A stretch of DNA of 64,000 nucleotides from Streptomyces sp. 35G-GA-8 (GCF_023534745.1 NZ_JAMHJQ010000005.1:542264-606263); one strand, 5' to 3'; positions 18,493-27,255 are shown, counted from the stretch's first letter. Made by a program: numbers and translations. The notes: a model not told the origin generated them from the letters alone.

Positions 18493-19013
18493 GGCAGAGC
18501 GCCCGCGGCGGCCGACTCCAGCGCGCGGTTCTCGCACCGTATCCGGATCGTCAGCAGCACCGCGTTGAGCGTGGTGAACACCAGCGCGGTCACCCAGGCG
18601 CCGTGCACGAGCGGCAGTGCGATCCCTTCCGCCACCACCGCCACATAGTTGGGGTGCCGCAGCAGCCGGTACGGGCCGCCCGTCACGAGCGGAAGTCCCG
18701 GCACGACCAGCACCCGGGTGTTCCAGCGCGGGCCGAGCGTATGGACGCACCACCAGCGCAGCGCCTGTCCGGCCAGCACGACGGCCAGCATCGGCCAGCC
18801 GAGCGACGGGTCGAACGGCCGGTCCGCGAGCCGCACTTCCACGAGACAGCCGAGCAGCAACAGGGTGTGCAGGGCGACCATCGGCGGATAGTGCCGCCGC
18901 CCCCGCTCGACGGCGCCGCGCGCCAGACTCCAGCGCGCGTTGCGGCGGGCGACGACGAGTTCGGCGACGCGCTCCGCGCCCATGGCCAGTACCAGCGCGG
19001 TGTACCAGATCAT
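18489..19013 (-). CDS. Isoprenylcysteine carboxyl methyltransferase-family protein, SrsB-like
   Basis: A 174-residue integral membrane protein with four or five hydrophobic helices. The C-terminal ICMT-family SAM-binding signature is present as VVPGLPLVTGGPYRLLRHPNYVAVV followed by the catalytic-region ENRAL. The start ATG 19013 has GGGGAGAG directly upstream; an in-frame ATG at 19214 would overlap the PKS gene and lacks support. In S. griseus, SrsB of this family O-methylates alkylresorcinols made by the type III PKS, so the same reaction at the membrane is likely here. It is the middle gene of the PKS-methyltransferase-monooxygenase operon. Confidence 0.84.
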   Translation of the reverse strand: MIWYTALVLAMGAERVAELVVARRNARWSLARGAVERGRRHYPPMVALHTLLLLGCLVEVRLADRPFDPSLGWPMLAVVLAGQALRWWCVHTLGPRWNTRVLVVPGLPLVTGGPYRLLRHPNYVAVVAEGIALPLVHGAWVTALVFTTLNAVLLTIRIRCENRALESAAAGALP

Positions 19014-19104
19014 CTCTCCCCGTCCGTCGGTCTCTTCTCCTCGTCCCCACGCGGCTCGCCCCCGCTCGGCGCCCCCGCCCCCGCCCGCGAACCAGCCGCC
19101 GGCC

Positions 19105-20157
19105 CTACCAGCGCAGCAGCACCAGCTCGGAGCAGAATCCGGGCCCCATCGCCAGCAGCAGCCCGTACGAACAGGGCGGCGGCGGGCGCTCGGCCAGCGT
19201 GTCACGCAGCACATGCAGTACGGACGAGGACGACAGATTCCCCACCGCAGCCAGCGAACGCCAGGTCATGTCGAGGGCGTCGGCGGGCAGTTGCAGCACC
19301 TCTTCGACCGCTTCCAGCACCTTCGGCCCGCCGGGGTGGCACACCCACGCGGTGATGTCGTCACGCGTCAGACCGTTGTCGGCGAGGAATCCGTCGACGT
19401 CCGCCGCGAGGTTCTTGCGGACAAGATCCGGAACGCTCGCGTCCAGGACGATACGGAAGCCGGAGCCCGTGATGTCCCAGCCCATGGTCTGCTCGGTGTC
19501 CGGATAGAGCTGGCTGCGGGTGTCGACGACGACGGGCCCGGCGGTCCGGCGGCGGGGGCCACAGGCGACCACGGCCGCGGCGCCGTCCCCGAAGAGCGCG
19601 GTGGCGACAAGGTTGGCGGACGAGACGTCGTCGCGCTGGAAGGTGAGCGAGCAGAGCTCGACCGAGAGGAGGACGGCCACATCGTCGGGCCGTCCGAGCA
19701 GATAGTCGTGCAACCGGGCGATGCCGGCCGCCCCCGCCACACAGCCGAGCCCGAACACCGGCACTCTCTTGACGTCGGAGCGCAGGCCGAGCCGCCCGAC
19801 GAGGCGCGCGTCCACGGACGGCGCGGCGATACCCGTCACCGAGGTGAACATCAGCAGATCGACATCGCGCGGGGACAGCCCCGCCGCCTCCAGCGCCCCG
19901 CCGACCGCCTCGGCTCCCAGCGGTAACGCCCCCGCGATGAAGGCGTCGTTCACCGCCCCGAAGTCGGTGAGAGAGTCGTACCGGTCGAGGGGCAGGGCCG
20001 TATGGCGCGTGTCCACGCGCGCACCGCGGTGCAGCCGGTCGAGAACCTTCCTGTCGGCACCTGCGGGCAGACAGGTCCTGGCGACCATGTCCGTGATCTC
20101 GTGCTGGGGGTACCGATGCGGAGCCAGGGCTCCGTGGACGGCTGCGATGCTTGTCAT
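19105..20157 (-). CDS. Type III polyketide synthase, SrsA-like alkylresorcinol synthase
   Basis: A 350-residue chalcone-synthase-fold enzyme, the normal length. The catalytic triad is visible: Cys139 in FGLGCVAGAAG, His274 in WVCHPGGPK and Asn307 in VGNLSSSS, with GDGAAAVV and the C-terminal GPGFCSELVLLRW loop. These enzymes condense a fatty acyl starter with malonyl-CoA and, in the SrsA branch, cyclise to alkylresorcinols. ATG 20157 (MTSIAAVHG) gives the family-typical N-terminus; an in-frame ATG at 20199 has a G-rich stretch upstream and remains possible. First gene of the minus-strand phenolic-lipid operon, 91 bases before the methyltransferase. Confidence 0.92.
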   Translation of the reverse strand: MTSIAAVHGALAPHRYPQHEITDMVARTCLPAGADRKVLDRLHRGARVDTRHTALPLDRYDSLTDFGAVNDAFIAGALPLGAEAVGGALEAAGLSPRDVDLLMFTSVTGIAAPSVDARLVGRLGLRSDVKRVPVFGLGCVAGAAGIARLHDYLLGRPDDVAVLLSVELCSLTFQRDDVSSANLVATALFGDGAAAVVACGPRRRTAGPVVVDTRSQLYPDTEQTMGWDITGSGFRIVLDASVPDLVRKNLAADVDGFLADNGLTRDDITAWVCHPGGPKVLEAVEEVLQLPADALDMTWRSLAAVGNLSSSSVLHVLRDTLAERPPPPCSYGLLLAMGPGFCSELVLLRW

Positions 20158-20254
20158 CTGCGGTCCGAGGTCGGGGTCGGGAGGCGACTGACGTGCCATC
20201 CCTGCCCCCGCTCGGTCGCGCCACACACGAAGTCGCCTGTACGGCCCCTCAGAG

Positions 20255-20270
20255 GCGGTTGTACGACCGC
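20255..20270. promoter_or_regulatory. Imperfect palindrome between PKS and UbiA genes
   Basis: GCGGTTGTACGACCGC is a 16-bp dyad with 14 matching positions, in the 194-base divergent region. Its central placement suits an operator acting on both transcripts. No regulator gene is adjacent. Confidence 0.4.
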
Positions 20271-20351
20271 GCCGTGACGGGCAGTTCGGCGTTCGTGAGG
20301 GATACGGCGTGACGGCCGCCCGATGCCGGTGGCGCTGCCTACGATGAGCGC

Positions 20352-21227
20352 GTGGACGCCATCGACCGGCCAGGGAGCATCGTCCGGGCACCGACAGGGC
20401 CACCGGGACGGTGGCCGCGCCGGGTGGCCGCGCTGCTGGGCGCGTGTCATCCGGGGCCCACGGTCGCGGTGACGCTGCTCGTCGCGGGGCTCGCGGTGGC
20501 CGCCGGACAGGACGCGTCCGGCTGTCTGCTGGTGACCGCCGCCGTGCTGACGGGGCAGTTGTCGGTCGGCTGGAGCAATGACGCGGTCGACGCGGCGCGC
20601 GACACCGCGGCCGGACGGCGCGCCAAGCCCCTGGTGGGCGGGGCCGTCGGCGTGCGTGCCGTACGGGCCGCCGCGCTGACGGCGCTGGCTCTGTGCGTTC
20701 CGCTGTCGTTGGCGTACGGGACGCTCGCGGGCGTGGTGCATCTGGTGGGGGTGGCCGCGGCCTGGCTGTACAACCTCCGGCTGAAGTCGACGGTGCTGTC
20801 GTGGCTGCCGTACGCGATCGGGTTCGCCTCCCTGCCCGCCTTTGTGACGCTCGGTCTGCCGGGGCAGCCCCGGCCGGTCTGGTGGGTCGTCACCGCCGCG
20901 GCGCTGGTGGGGGTCGGCGCGCATCTCGGCAATGTGCTGCCCGACATCGAGGCGGATCTCGCCCTGGGGGTGCGGGGCTGGCCGCAGCGGCTGGGGCCGG
21001 CCGCGGTACGGCTGCTGCTGCCGGCCCCGCTGGTGGCGGCGACGGTCCTGCTCGCGCTCGGCGGAGCGGGCGCGCTCGGTGCCGTCGCCGTCACCGTGGC
21101 GCTGATCACGGCGGTCGGCGGCGCGCTGCTGGGCCGCCGCCGTCCCAGGGTGCCGTTCCTCGCGGCGATCGTGGTCGCGGGCGCCGATGTGGCGCTGCTG
21201 CTGTCGCAGGGTGCCGCGCTCAACTGA
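20352..21227 (+). CDS. UbiA-family prenyltransferase
   Basis: A 291-residue membrane protein with about eight helices. The prenyl-diphosphate binding motif NDAVDAARD (NDxxDxxxD) follows helix 2, and the second Asp-rich motif is NVLPDIEADLALG. These enzymes join a prenyl chain to an aromatic or quinone acceptor in the membrane. The start is GTG 20352, with only a weak ribosome site. It is divergent from the type III PKS operon, so its acceptor could be the phenolic lipid, or it could belong to menaquinone-type metabolism; the sequence does not decide. Confidence 0.87.
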   Translation: MDAIDRPGSIVRAPTGPPGRWPRRVAALLGACHPGPTVAVTLLVAGLAVAAGQDASGCLLVTAAVLTGQLSVGWSNDAVDAARDTAAGRRAKPLVGGAVGVRAVRAAALTALALCVPLSLAYGTLAGVVHLVGVAAAWLYNLRLKSTVLSWLPYAIGFASLPAFVTLGLPGQPRPVWWVVTAAALVGVGAHLGNVLPDIEADLALGVRGWPQRLGPAAVRLLLPAPLVAATVLLALGGAGALGAVAVTVALITAVGGALLGRRRPRVPFLAAIVVAGADVALLLSQGAALN

Positions 21228-21261
21228 CCGCGTCCGGCCCCGCGTCGGCCGCGGGAGGGCG

Positions 21262-22002
21262 TCAGTCCGACACGCCGAGCCGCTCCCGGAGGAAGGTGAT
21301 CGTACGGTCCCAGGCGAGCGCGGCGGATTCCGCGTGATACGCCTCGGGGCGGCCGTCGTTGAAGAAGGCGTGGCCCGCCCCCGGGTAGACATGGATGACC
21401 GGCACGATGCCGGACTGGGACTCGATCGCGGTACGCAGTTCCTTGAGGCTCGACGGCGAGACGGTGTCGTCCTCCGCGCCGTAGTGGCCCAGGATCTCGG
21501 CCTTGAGGTTCGAGAAGTCGGGGATGCCGTCCCGGTTGACGCCGTAGAACGGTACGGCCGCGGAGATCCGCTGGTCCTTGGCGGCGAGGCTGAGCACGAA
21601 TCCGCCGCCCATGCAGAAGCCGACGGTGCCGATCGTGTCGCCGTCCGTCTCGGGCCGCGCGAGCAGATAGTCGACGGCGCCGGAGAGCAGTTCGACACCC
21701 CGGTCGGTGGGCAGTGCGCTCATCATGCGCAGCGCCTCGCCGGAATCGTGGGCGACCCGGCCGCCGTACAGATCGGGGGCGAGCGCGACGAAGCCCGCCC
21801 GTGCGAAGCGGTCGGCGATGTCCTTGATGTGGGCGGTCAGGCCCCACCACTCCTGGATGACGATCAGGCCGGGGCCGTGTCCGGCGGGCGGTACGGCGAG
21901 ATAGCCGTAGGCGGTCGTACCCGCGCTCGGGAACGAGACGTTCTGCAGCGAGGATTCGGTGGGCGCGGTGGAGTCGTTGGAGTCGATCGGCTCGGTGGCC
22001 AT
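21262..22002 (-). CDS. Dienelactone hydrolase family protein
   Basis: A 246-residue alpha/beta hydrolase. The triad of the family is visible: Cys in VGFCMGGGF, Asp in GAEDDTVSP and His in PGAGHAFFND, with the characteristic IVIQEWWGL near residue 48. Dienelactone hydrolases open carboxymethylenebutenolide in aromatic ring-cleavage pathways, but most actinobacterial members have unknown ester or lactone substrates. ATG 22002 has GGGAG ten bases upstream. It is convergent with the UbiA gene (34 bases between stops). A link with phenolic-lipid turnover is only suggested by position. Confidence 0.9.
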   Translation of the reverse strand: MATEPIDSNDSTAPTESSLQNVSFPSAGTTAYGYLAVPPAGHGPGLIVIQEWWGLTAHIKDIADRFARAGFVALAPDLYGGRVAHDSGEALRMMSALPTDRGVELLSGAVDYLLARPETDGDTIGTVGFCMGGGFVLSLAAKDQRISAAVPFYGVNRDGIPDFSNLKAEILGHYGAEDDTVSPSSLKELRTAIESQSGIVPVIHVYPGAGHAFFNDGRPEAYHAESAALAWDRTITFLRERLGVSD

Positions 22003-22179
22003 GGCAGGTGCTCTCCCAGCTCTGGTGCGATGAGGGGCGACATCGCGATCGTATGAAAGGGGGCGCCTTGAGGGCGAACGCCTCTCCGGACCGCGACCGG
22101 CTCCACCCGACGGGCACGCGGCGGCGGTCCCGCGCGTTGTCGGGGTGGCTCTGTGTGACACCTGAGGAGAGATGACGGA

Positions 22180-22635
22180 ATGGCCCTGTGGGACCGGTTC
22201 AAGGAATCCGCCGCGACGATGCAGACGCAGCTCATGGCGAAGAAGAACGACCTCAAAAGCGGCTCGTTCCGCGACGCGAGCATGGCGATGTGCGCGCTGG
22301 TCGCGGCGGCCGACGGCTCCGTCGACCCCGCCGAGCGCCAGCGGGTCGCCTCGTTGATCGCCACCAATGAGGTGCTGCGGAACTTCCCCGCGGAAGACCT
22401 CCAGCGCCGCTTCGACGACTATCTGAACAAGCTGGCCGCCGACTTCACGTTCGGCAAGGTGGGCCTCCTCCAGGAGGTGGGCAAGGCCAGGAAGAAGCCC
22501 GTCGAGGCACGGGCCGTCATCCAGATCGGCATCGTCATCGGCGGCGCCGACGGCGACTTCGACAAGACGGAGCAGGCCGTGGTCCGCGAGGCCTGCTACG
22601 CCCTCGACCTGCCGCCGCACGAGTTCGACCTCTGA
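22180..22635 (+). CDS. TerB-family tellurite-resistance/stress protein (copy 1)
   Basis: A 151-residue all-helical TerB domain protein. AMCALVAAADGSVDPAER (near residue 36) and GGADGDFDKTE (near 119) carry the paired acidic metal-binding loops of the family. It is about 70-75% identical to a second TerB in this window (37204-37659), of the same length. TerB proteins act with TerD-type calcium-binding proteins in envelope-linked stress complexes. This copy stands alone, with GAGGAGA nine bases before ATG 22180, and ends at a strong hairpin. Confidence 0.9.
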   Translation: MALWDRFKESAATMQTQLMAKKNDLKSGSFRDASMAMCALVAAADGSVDPAERQRVASLIATNEVLRNFPAEDLQRRFDDYLNKLAADFTFGKVGLLQEVGKARKKPVEARAVIQIGIVIGGADGDFDKTEQAVVREACYALDLPPHEFDL

Positions 22636-22654
22636 TCGGGTCGGCCGGTGGGTG

Positions 22655-22693
22655 ACGCGCGGGGCGGCGGCCGGCGGCCACCGCCCCGCGCGT
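22655..22693. terminator. Bidirectional terminator between terB and acyltransferase
   Basis: Perfect 13-base arms at 22655-22667 and 22681-22693 with a 13-base loop, placed 20 bases after the terB stop and 26 before the end of the convergent gene. Confidence 0.75.
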
Positions 22694-22719
22694 ACGCCCG
22701 AACCTCCCGGGTTCCTCGC

Positions 22720-23820
22720 TCAGCTCTTTCCGCGCCGCTCGGCGGGGTCGGTCCTGAACGCCCAGGCCATCTCGGGCTCCAGCGCGAAACGGAAGAGCCG
22801 CTGGACCGGGGGCGTACAGAGGAGCGTGACGACCACGCCCGCGAGGACGGTGACGAGCACCGCGCCGATGGGCCGGTGCGGCCAGTCGGCGTCGTACCAG
22901 TCCCAGATGCTCGCGCTCTGGGCGAGGAATCCGTGCAGCAGATAGCCGCAGAGCGTGCCGGCGCCCAGCGCCGTGAACCACATACGGCGGCCGGGGACCC
23001 AGGCGAAGAAGCACGCGGTCAGTACGAGGGAGCAGCCGAAGAGGGCGAGCGTCATCGGGATCCCGCTCCACCAGGGCGCGCCCAGTTCCTGAGCGCTGTC
23101 GCGGTGGAAGAACCACGCCATGTTCATCCGGGTGACGGCCCAGTACGCGAAGACGACCGTGGCGGCGAAGACCGGAACGGCCAGGAGGCGCACTTCCTTG
23201 CGGCGGACGATCTGGAAGTGCTCCGGCTTGAGCCGCAGGCCGAGCACGAAGAACGGCAGGAACTGCAGGACCCGCTGGAGATCGAGGTCGTCGCCGATGT
23301 CCGGTGAGAGGGTCGCGAGCATGGCGATCGCCAGCGCGACCGGCACGGGCCATCGCACCAGGCGCCAGATGGGCGCCGTCATCCGCCAGACGAAGAGGGC
23401 GAGCAGGAACCAGGTGAGGTACCACGGGTCGAGCAGGGTGATCTCCATGGACGGATCGTCCGCGGCCCATCGGCGGAAGAGGCTGTAGGCGACCTCGAAC
23501 ACGATGTACGGCACGGCGATACCGGTGATCAGCCGGCGCACCCGGTCCGGCCGGAAGTCGAAGCTCCGCGAGAAATAGCCGGAGATGACGATGAACGCCG
23601 GCATATGGAAGGTGTAGACGACGATGTAGAGCGCCGAGACCGCCCGGCTGCCGTCCCGCAGCGGCTCCCACGCGTGTCCCATCGCGACCAGCACGATCGC
23701 CAGGTACTTGGCGTTGTCGAAGAACGCGTCCCGCTTCTTGGCCGATGGCGCGGCCGGCCCGGCTTCCGCCTGGTTCGCGGTCGCCGCGGCCCGTGACGAT
23801 TGAGCAGTGAGCTGTGTCAC
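22720..23820 (-). CDS. Acyltransferase family 3 membrane protein
   Basis: A 366-residue protein with about ten membrane helices, typical of the acyltransferase-3 / OafA family that moves acyl groups onto sugars or other extracytoplasmic acceptors. The first helix has FFDNAKYLAIVLVAMGHAWEPL, with the catalytic-type His after the GH motif, and FHMPAFIVISGYFSRSF forms the second conserved block. GTG 23820 (VTQLTAQSS) has GGGGGGA directly upstream; the in-frame ATG at 23901 would add an unlikely charged extension. It is monocistronic. The acceptor is unknown. Confidence 0.88.
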   Translation of the reverse strand: MTQLTAQSSRAAATANQAEAGPAAPSAKKRDAFFDNAKYLAIVLVAMGHAWEPLRDGSRAVSALYIVVYTFHMPAFIVISGYFSRSFDFRPDRVRRLITGIAVPYIVFEVAYSLFRRWAADDPSMEITLLDPWYLTWFLLALFVWRMTAPIWRLVRWPVPVALAIAMLATLSPDIGDDLDLQRVLQFLPFFVLGLRLKPEHFQIVRRKEVRLLAVPVFAATVVFAYWAVTRMNMAWFFHRDSAQELGAPWWSGIPMTLALFGCSLVLTACFFAWVPGRRMWFTALGAGTLCGYLLHGFLAQSASIWDWYDADWPHRPIGAVLVTVLAGVVVTLLCTPPVQRLFRFALEPEMAWAFRTDPAERRGKS

Positions 23821-24028
23821 AGATCCCCCCGGAGGGAACCCGGACCAGCGAACACGCCTCTTACAGAAAATGTGGGGGGAACTCGTGGGGCGAACATTCA
23901 AGGCACCCTAACGAGAGCTCCCGCCGCCCCTCCACCTGGGCGGCGCGGATCGGACGGCCCCTACCGAGCCGTCACACGCTCGCCACACGGCCTCCTTCCG
24001 GCCACCTCCCCCCACGGCTTCCAGGACG

Positions 24029-24946
24029 TCAGGCTTTGAGAAGGTCCGCCGCGAGCTGGTCGATCCGGGTCCGCCAGGCCGCCAGGGCCGCGTCCGCGTC
24101 GCCGCCCTCGGGACCTGTCTGGGTCAGCACCAGCCGGGCCCCGTGCCCCGTCCCCTCCCCCAGCTCCCAGGTGACCGACCCCGCCGGCTCCCAGGTGTAG
24201 GTGAGCGACTTCGGCGCCCGCACCTCCGTGACATGGCCCGCCGGGACGTTCCCGGCGGTGAATCCGGCGGGGACGGGCAGGCCCGCCACCGGCTCGATAC
24301 CGGCCGACAGGACATCCCAGACGGTCGCGGCCGGCCGCACCAGCTGACGTTCCAGCCTGATCCGCGGACCGGTGGCGTCGCCCCCGGCGGTCTCGGCGGT
24401 CTCGGCGGTGCCACGGCCGAGGCCGAACCGGCGTACGTATGTCTCGTGCAGCTCGCCCGTGTCACGGCCGACGGTGACCGGGCCGCCGGCGAGCAGCTGG
24501 GCCAGGGCGGTGATGCAGAGATGCCAGCCGGAGGCGAAGCTCGCCGCGCCGGGGAGATCGTCGAAGGTATGCACGAGCGTGAGCAGCGAGCCCTCGCCGT
24601 CGGGCGCGATGGACCAGCTCAGATGGTCGGCACCCCAGGTGAACGCGAAGAGACGGGGCTCGTCGACATCCGTGACGGTGCCGGTCATGCCCGGTCCGCT
24701 GACACCGGGGAAGTGGAAGCCCATCGCGCCACCGGGGGTGAGGTCGACGGTCACCTCCGAGGGGAACCACTGGGCGAGAGCGGCGGGTTCGGTGAGCGCG
24801 GCCCAGACGCGCTCGGGAGGGTGCGGGAGCCTGCGCTCCATCCGCAGGGCGCTCCGGCCGTCGACGGCGGTCATCAGCGTGTCGTCCTGCGAGATGTCGT
24901 GCCAGGTGTGGTCGTACGGGGTGCCGTCGTGCGGGTTCGTATTCAT
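24029..24946 (-). CDS. Two-domain SRPBCC (AHSA1-like) protein
   Basis: A 305-residue cytosolic protein made of two tandem START/Bet-v-1-like domains. The first (about 28-150) begins LRMERRLPHPPERVWAALTEP and contains AQWFPSEVTVDLTPGG. The second (about 180-305) begins with RIRLERQLVRPAATVWDVL and is more divergent. Such proteins bind hydrophobic ligands or act as Hsp90-activator homologues. ATG 24946 has GGAGG nine to ten bases upstream. The ATG overlaps the stop of an arsR fragment (ATGA), the usual arrangement of an ArsR-SRPBCC operon, except that the regulator here is broken. Confidence 0.88.
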   Translation of the reverse strand: MNTNPHDGTPYDHTWHDISQDDTLMTAVDGRSALRMERRLPHPPERVWAALTEPAALAQWFPSEVTVDLTPGGAMGFHFPGVSGPGMTGTVTDVDEPRLFAFTWGADHLSWSIAPDGEGSLLTLVHTFDDLPGAASFASGWHLCITALAQLLAGGPVTVGRDTGELHETYVRRFGLGRGTAETAETAGGDATGPRIRLERQLVRPAATVWDVLSAGIEPVAGLPVPAGFTAGNVPAGHVTEVRAPKSLTYTWEPAGSVTWELGEGTGHGARLVLTQTGPEGGDADAALAAWRTRIDQLAADLLKA

Positions 24947-25020
24947 GAGGGATGTCCTCCATCGCGTCGAGACCTGCCGGCCCCGACGAGGCCGACGTCG
25001 CGCAGTACCCGCAGATGCTG
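24943..25020 (-). pseudogene. C-terminal remnant of an ArsR-family regulator
   Basis: On the minus strand, in frame with a TGA at 24945-24943, the translation contains QHLRVLRDVGLV followed by GAGRSRRDGG. This is the recognition helix and wing of ArsR-type regulators. The frame is open upstream to a stop near 25130, but it contains no start codon ATG and no similarity to the rest of the domain. The stop overlaps the start of the SRPBCC gene by the ATGA typical of these operons. I infer that the 5' two-thirds of the gene has been lost. Confidence 0.6.
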
Positions 25021-25297
25021 GCATATGAGCGGGCGCCGATGAGCGCGTCGGCGCGGCGCGGTGTCATGAAATTTCCGCCATACGCGGCGGTGATTACGCT
25101 CCGAATCTGGCCGGATCCGCGTCGTGACAGGAAGTCAGTAATGGCTTCATAGTTGGAAGTTCGGGCATTCCAGGGCCGTTTTCCACTCCCCCGGGAAATC
25201 GCTCCGCCACGGCGCCCGGCAGTACCCGCGCAACGTCACTCCAAAAGCACTGCGGCCCAGGCCATCAGGCCCACAGAACGGCGCAAGGAGAGCGGCC

Positions 25298-25858
25298 GTG
25301 CATGACGAATTCCTGTGCCATGTCACCGCGTACGGAATCTGCGGTGGACAGCGAATCGGCGTTCCGCTGGGAACATATCGCGCTCCCACTCTGTCACTTG
25401 CACTGTGGTGGTTGCGGGATCGAGCGACCTGGATCGCGGAACGGCTGGATCCCAGCCCGGAAAGCGACCATTTTCCGGCCGCCGCGCTCACTCCGGTGGG
25501 GCGGAGCGTGCCGGACGTACCGACGACACTTCGGAACTGGCGGGACGACACGGCCCATCAGGACATGGTCGCCGAGCATTTGGCGGCCGGGCGTCTCATC
25601 CGTGTCGCCACCCGCGACGACACCACGGAATACGAGTTGCTGGCGGAATCGGTGGACGCGCTGCGTATGGACCGCGCGCTGCCGACTCTGATCACACCGG
25701 AAGCCCTGCCGGAGCCGCTTCGCCGGGAGCGCCCACTGGTCGCCTCCGCGCCGGCCTCCGCCCCTGAGTATCGAAGACACGGCGGCGGTCCCGGCCGGAG
25801 GGCAGGGGGTGATGATTCCTTCGGGGACACCTTGGAGTTCGGCCGGACTTCCCGGTGA
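25298..25858 (+). CDS. Conserved Streptomyces hypothetical protein
   Basis: A 186-residue protein starting at GTG 25298 with AAGGAGAG at 25285-25292. The first 130 residues look well ordered (MHDEFLCHVTAYGICGG, then LALWWLRDRATWIAERLDP), with a hydrophobic tryptophan-rich helix that is too short for a confident membrane segment. The last 45 residues are Pro, Gly and Arg rich and probably disordered. I do not recognise a domain. It stands alone between the arsR remnant and the M56 gene. Codon use is slightly less GC-rich than its neighbours in the first third. Confidence 0.7.
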   Translation: MHDEFLCHVTAYGICGGQRIGVPLGTYRAPTLSLALWWLRDRATWIAERLDPSPESDHFPAAALTPVGRSVPDVPTTLRNWRDDTAHQDMVAEHLAAGRLIRVATRDDTTEYELLAESVDALRMDRALPTLITPEALPEPLRRERPLVASAPASAPEYRRHGGGPGRRAGGDDSFGDTLEFGRTSR

Positions 25859-25905
25859 AGGACGCATGACGGGGAATCCCGGGTCATCGGCGACGGCAGT
25901 GCCGG

Positions 25906-26859
25906 TCAGCGCCCGGGATTCTCTCCCTGCGCGATCTCGATATGGGTGTGCAGGTCGTTCGCCGCCCCCATGGCCGAGGCGCCGGACAGCGTCAGACACA
26001 TCAGCACGGCGCCCGCGACGAGGCGGCGGGTCCGGGGCGTGAGCGCGGGCCGGCCGCTCGCGCCGGTGCCAAGCAGCGCGGCGACGCGCCGGGGCACCGG
26101 GCCCGCGGTCGCCGCGAGTACGGTCCGGGGCCTGAGCGCCCCGGACAGCCCCGGCGCACCGCGGGTGGCCAGCGCGGCACGCCCGATCGCGCGGGCGGCG
26201 AGCCGCCGGTCGCCGACGGCCGTCGCGGCGGCCTCGTCGGCGGCGCGCTCCAGCGCGTAGCCGAGCGGTTCGCGCAGCGCGCGCAGGGCGGGGTGGCAGA
26301 GAGCGGCCAGTTCCGCCGCCATGAGCAGGACATGGTGGCGGCCGCGCAGATGGGCGCGTTCATGGGCGAACAGCGCCTCGCGCTCGGGCGGTTCCAGGGC
26401 GCGCAGCATGCCCGTGGTGACGACGATCCGGCCGGGGCGGCCCGGCAGCGCGTAGGCGTCGGGCCGGTCGTCCCGCACCACCGCCAGCTCGCCGTCCGTA
26501 CCGCCGGTGACGGTCCTTGCCCGGCGCAGCTCCGCCCGGTCGCGGCGGGCGGCGGCGGTGAGCGCCGCCGTACGCCACGCCAGCAGAGTTCCGGCGACGA
26601 GCGCGAGCGCGATGGTCACGGGGGGCGGTCCGGCCGTCAGCGGTTCGGCGAGTTCACCGAGGACGGCGACGACCGGCAGATACGACGCGCCCGGTACGAC
26701 CAGCAGCACCAGGGCCGCCGAGCTGCTCCCGGCCAGGACCAGCGCGGCGGCGGTGAGCAGCTGGGCCGCGCGGCGCGGCGGGAGGACGGCGGCGACCCGG
26801 CAGGCGGCGGGGGCCGCGAGGAACGGCATCAGCAGCGGGATCAGTACGAGGTAGGTCAT
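25906..26859 (-). CDS. M56-family membrane metallopeptidase (BlaR1-like), copy 1
   Basis: A 317-residue membrane protein with three to four N-terminal helices and a zinc protease core at HERAH (166-170). YALPGRPGRIVVTTGML precedes it, and ERAADEAAATAVGD supplies the third ligand region. M56 proteins cleave BlaI-type repressors when they sense wall stress. No penicillin-binding sensor domain is fused, so the signal is not evident. The start ATG 26859 overlaps the stop of the BlaI-family gene (ATGA), giving a coupled regulator-protease pair. Confidence 0.9.
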   Translation of the reverse strand: MTYLVLIPLLMPFLAAPAACRVAAVLPPRRAAQLLTAAALVLAGSSSAALVLLVVPGASYLPVVAVLGELAEPLTAGPPPVTIALALVAGTLLAWRTAALTAAARRDRAELRRARTVTGGTDGELAVVRDDRPDAYALPGRPGRIVVTTGMLRALEPPEREALFAHERAHLRGRHHVLLMAAELAALCHPALRALREPLGYALERAADEAAATAVGDRRLAARAIGRAALATRGAPGLSGALRPRTVLAATAGPVPRRVAALLGTGASGRPALTPRTRRLVAGAVLMCLTLSGASAMGAANDLHTHIEIAQGENPGR

Positions 26860-27230
26860 CCGGCCTCCCCGCTGTCGAGCAGGGAGCGCAGCATTCGCTC
26901 GTCCTCGTCGTTGAGCTGGGAGACGAAGCGGGCGAGCACCGCGCTGCGGTCCTCGTCCTTCGCCAGCTCGGAGTGCATACGGCGGGCGGTCAGCCCGGGG
27001 GCGTCCTCGGTCGGGGAGTACGCGTAGCCGCGCCCCGATCGGGTGCGCGTGACACTGCCCTTCTCGTAGAGCCGGGACAGAATCGTGGTGACGGTGGTGC
27101 GGGCGAGCGATCCACCGAGCGCTTCCTGAACGCGTCCGGGCGTGAGCGGTTCCTCGGCCGCCCACAGCGCCGCGAGCACACCGGCTTCCAACTCCCCCGC
27201 CGGCCGCCGCTCCGCGCCGTCGTCGCCCAT
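26856..27230 (-). CDS. BlaI/MecI/CopY-family repressor, copy 1
   Basis: A 124-residue winged-helix repressor: LEAGVLAALWAAEEPLTPGRVQEAL, then LARTTVTTILSRLYEKGSVTRTRSGRGYAYSP, followed by a helical dimer tail. Such proteins are inactivated by proteolysis by the partner M56 protease, whose gene overlaps downstream. ATG 27230 follows GGGAGGAG. Two 16-bp dyads (27256-27271 and 27275-27290) lie immediately upstream, between this gene and the divergent dedA operon, so both transcription units are probably repressed together. Confidence 0.92.
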   Translation of the reverse strand: MGDDGAERRPAGELEAGVLAALWAAEEPLTPGRVQEALGGSLARTTVTTILSRLYEKGSVTRTRSGRGYAYSPTEDAPGLTARRMHSELAKDEDRSAVLARFVSQLNDEDERMLRSLLDSGEAG

Positions 27231-27255
27231 GGGAACGCTCCTCCCGTTCTCTTCG

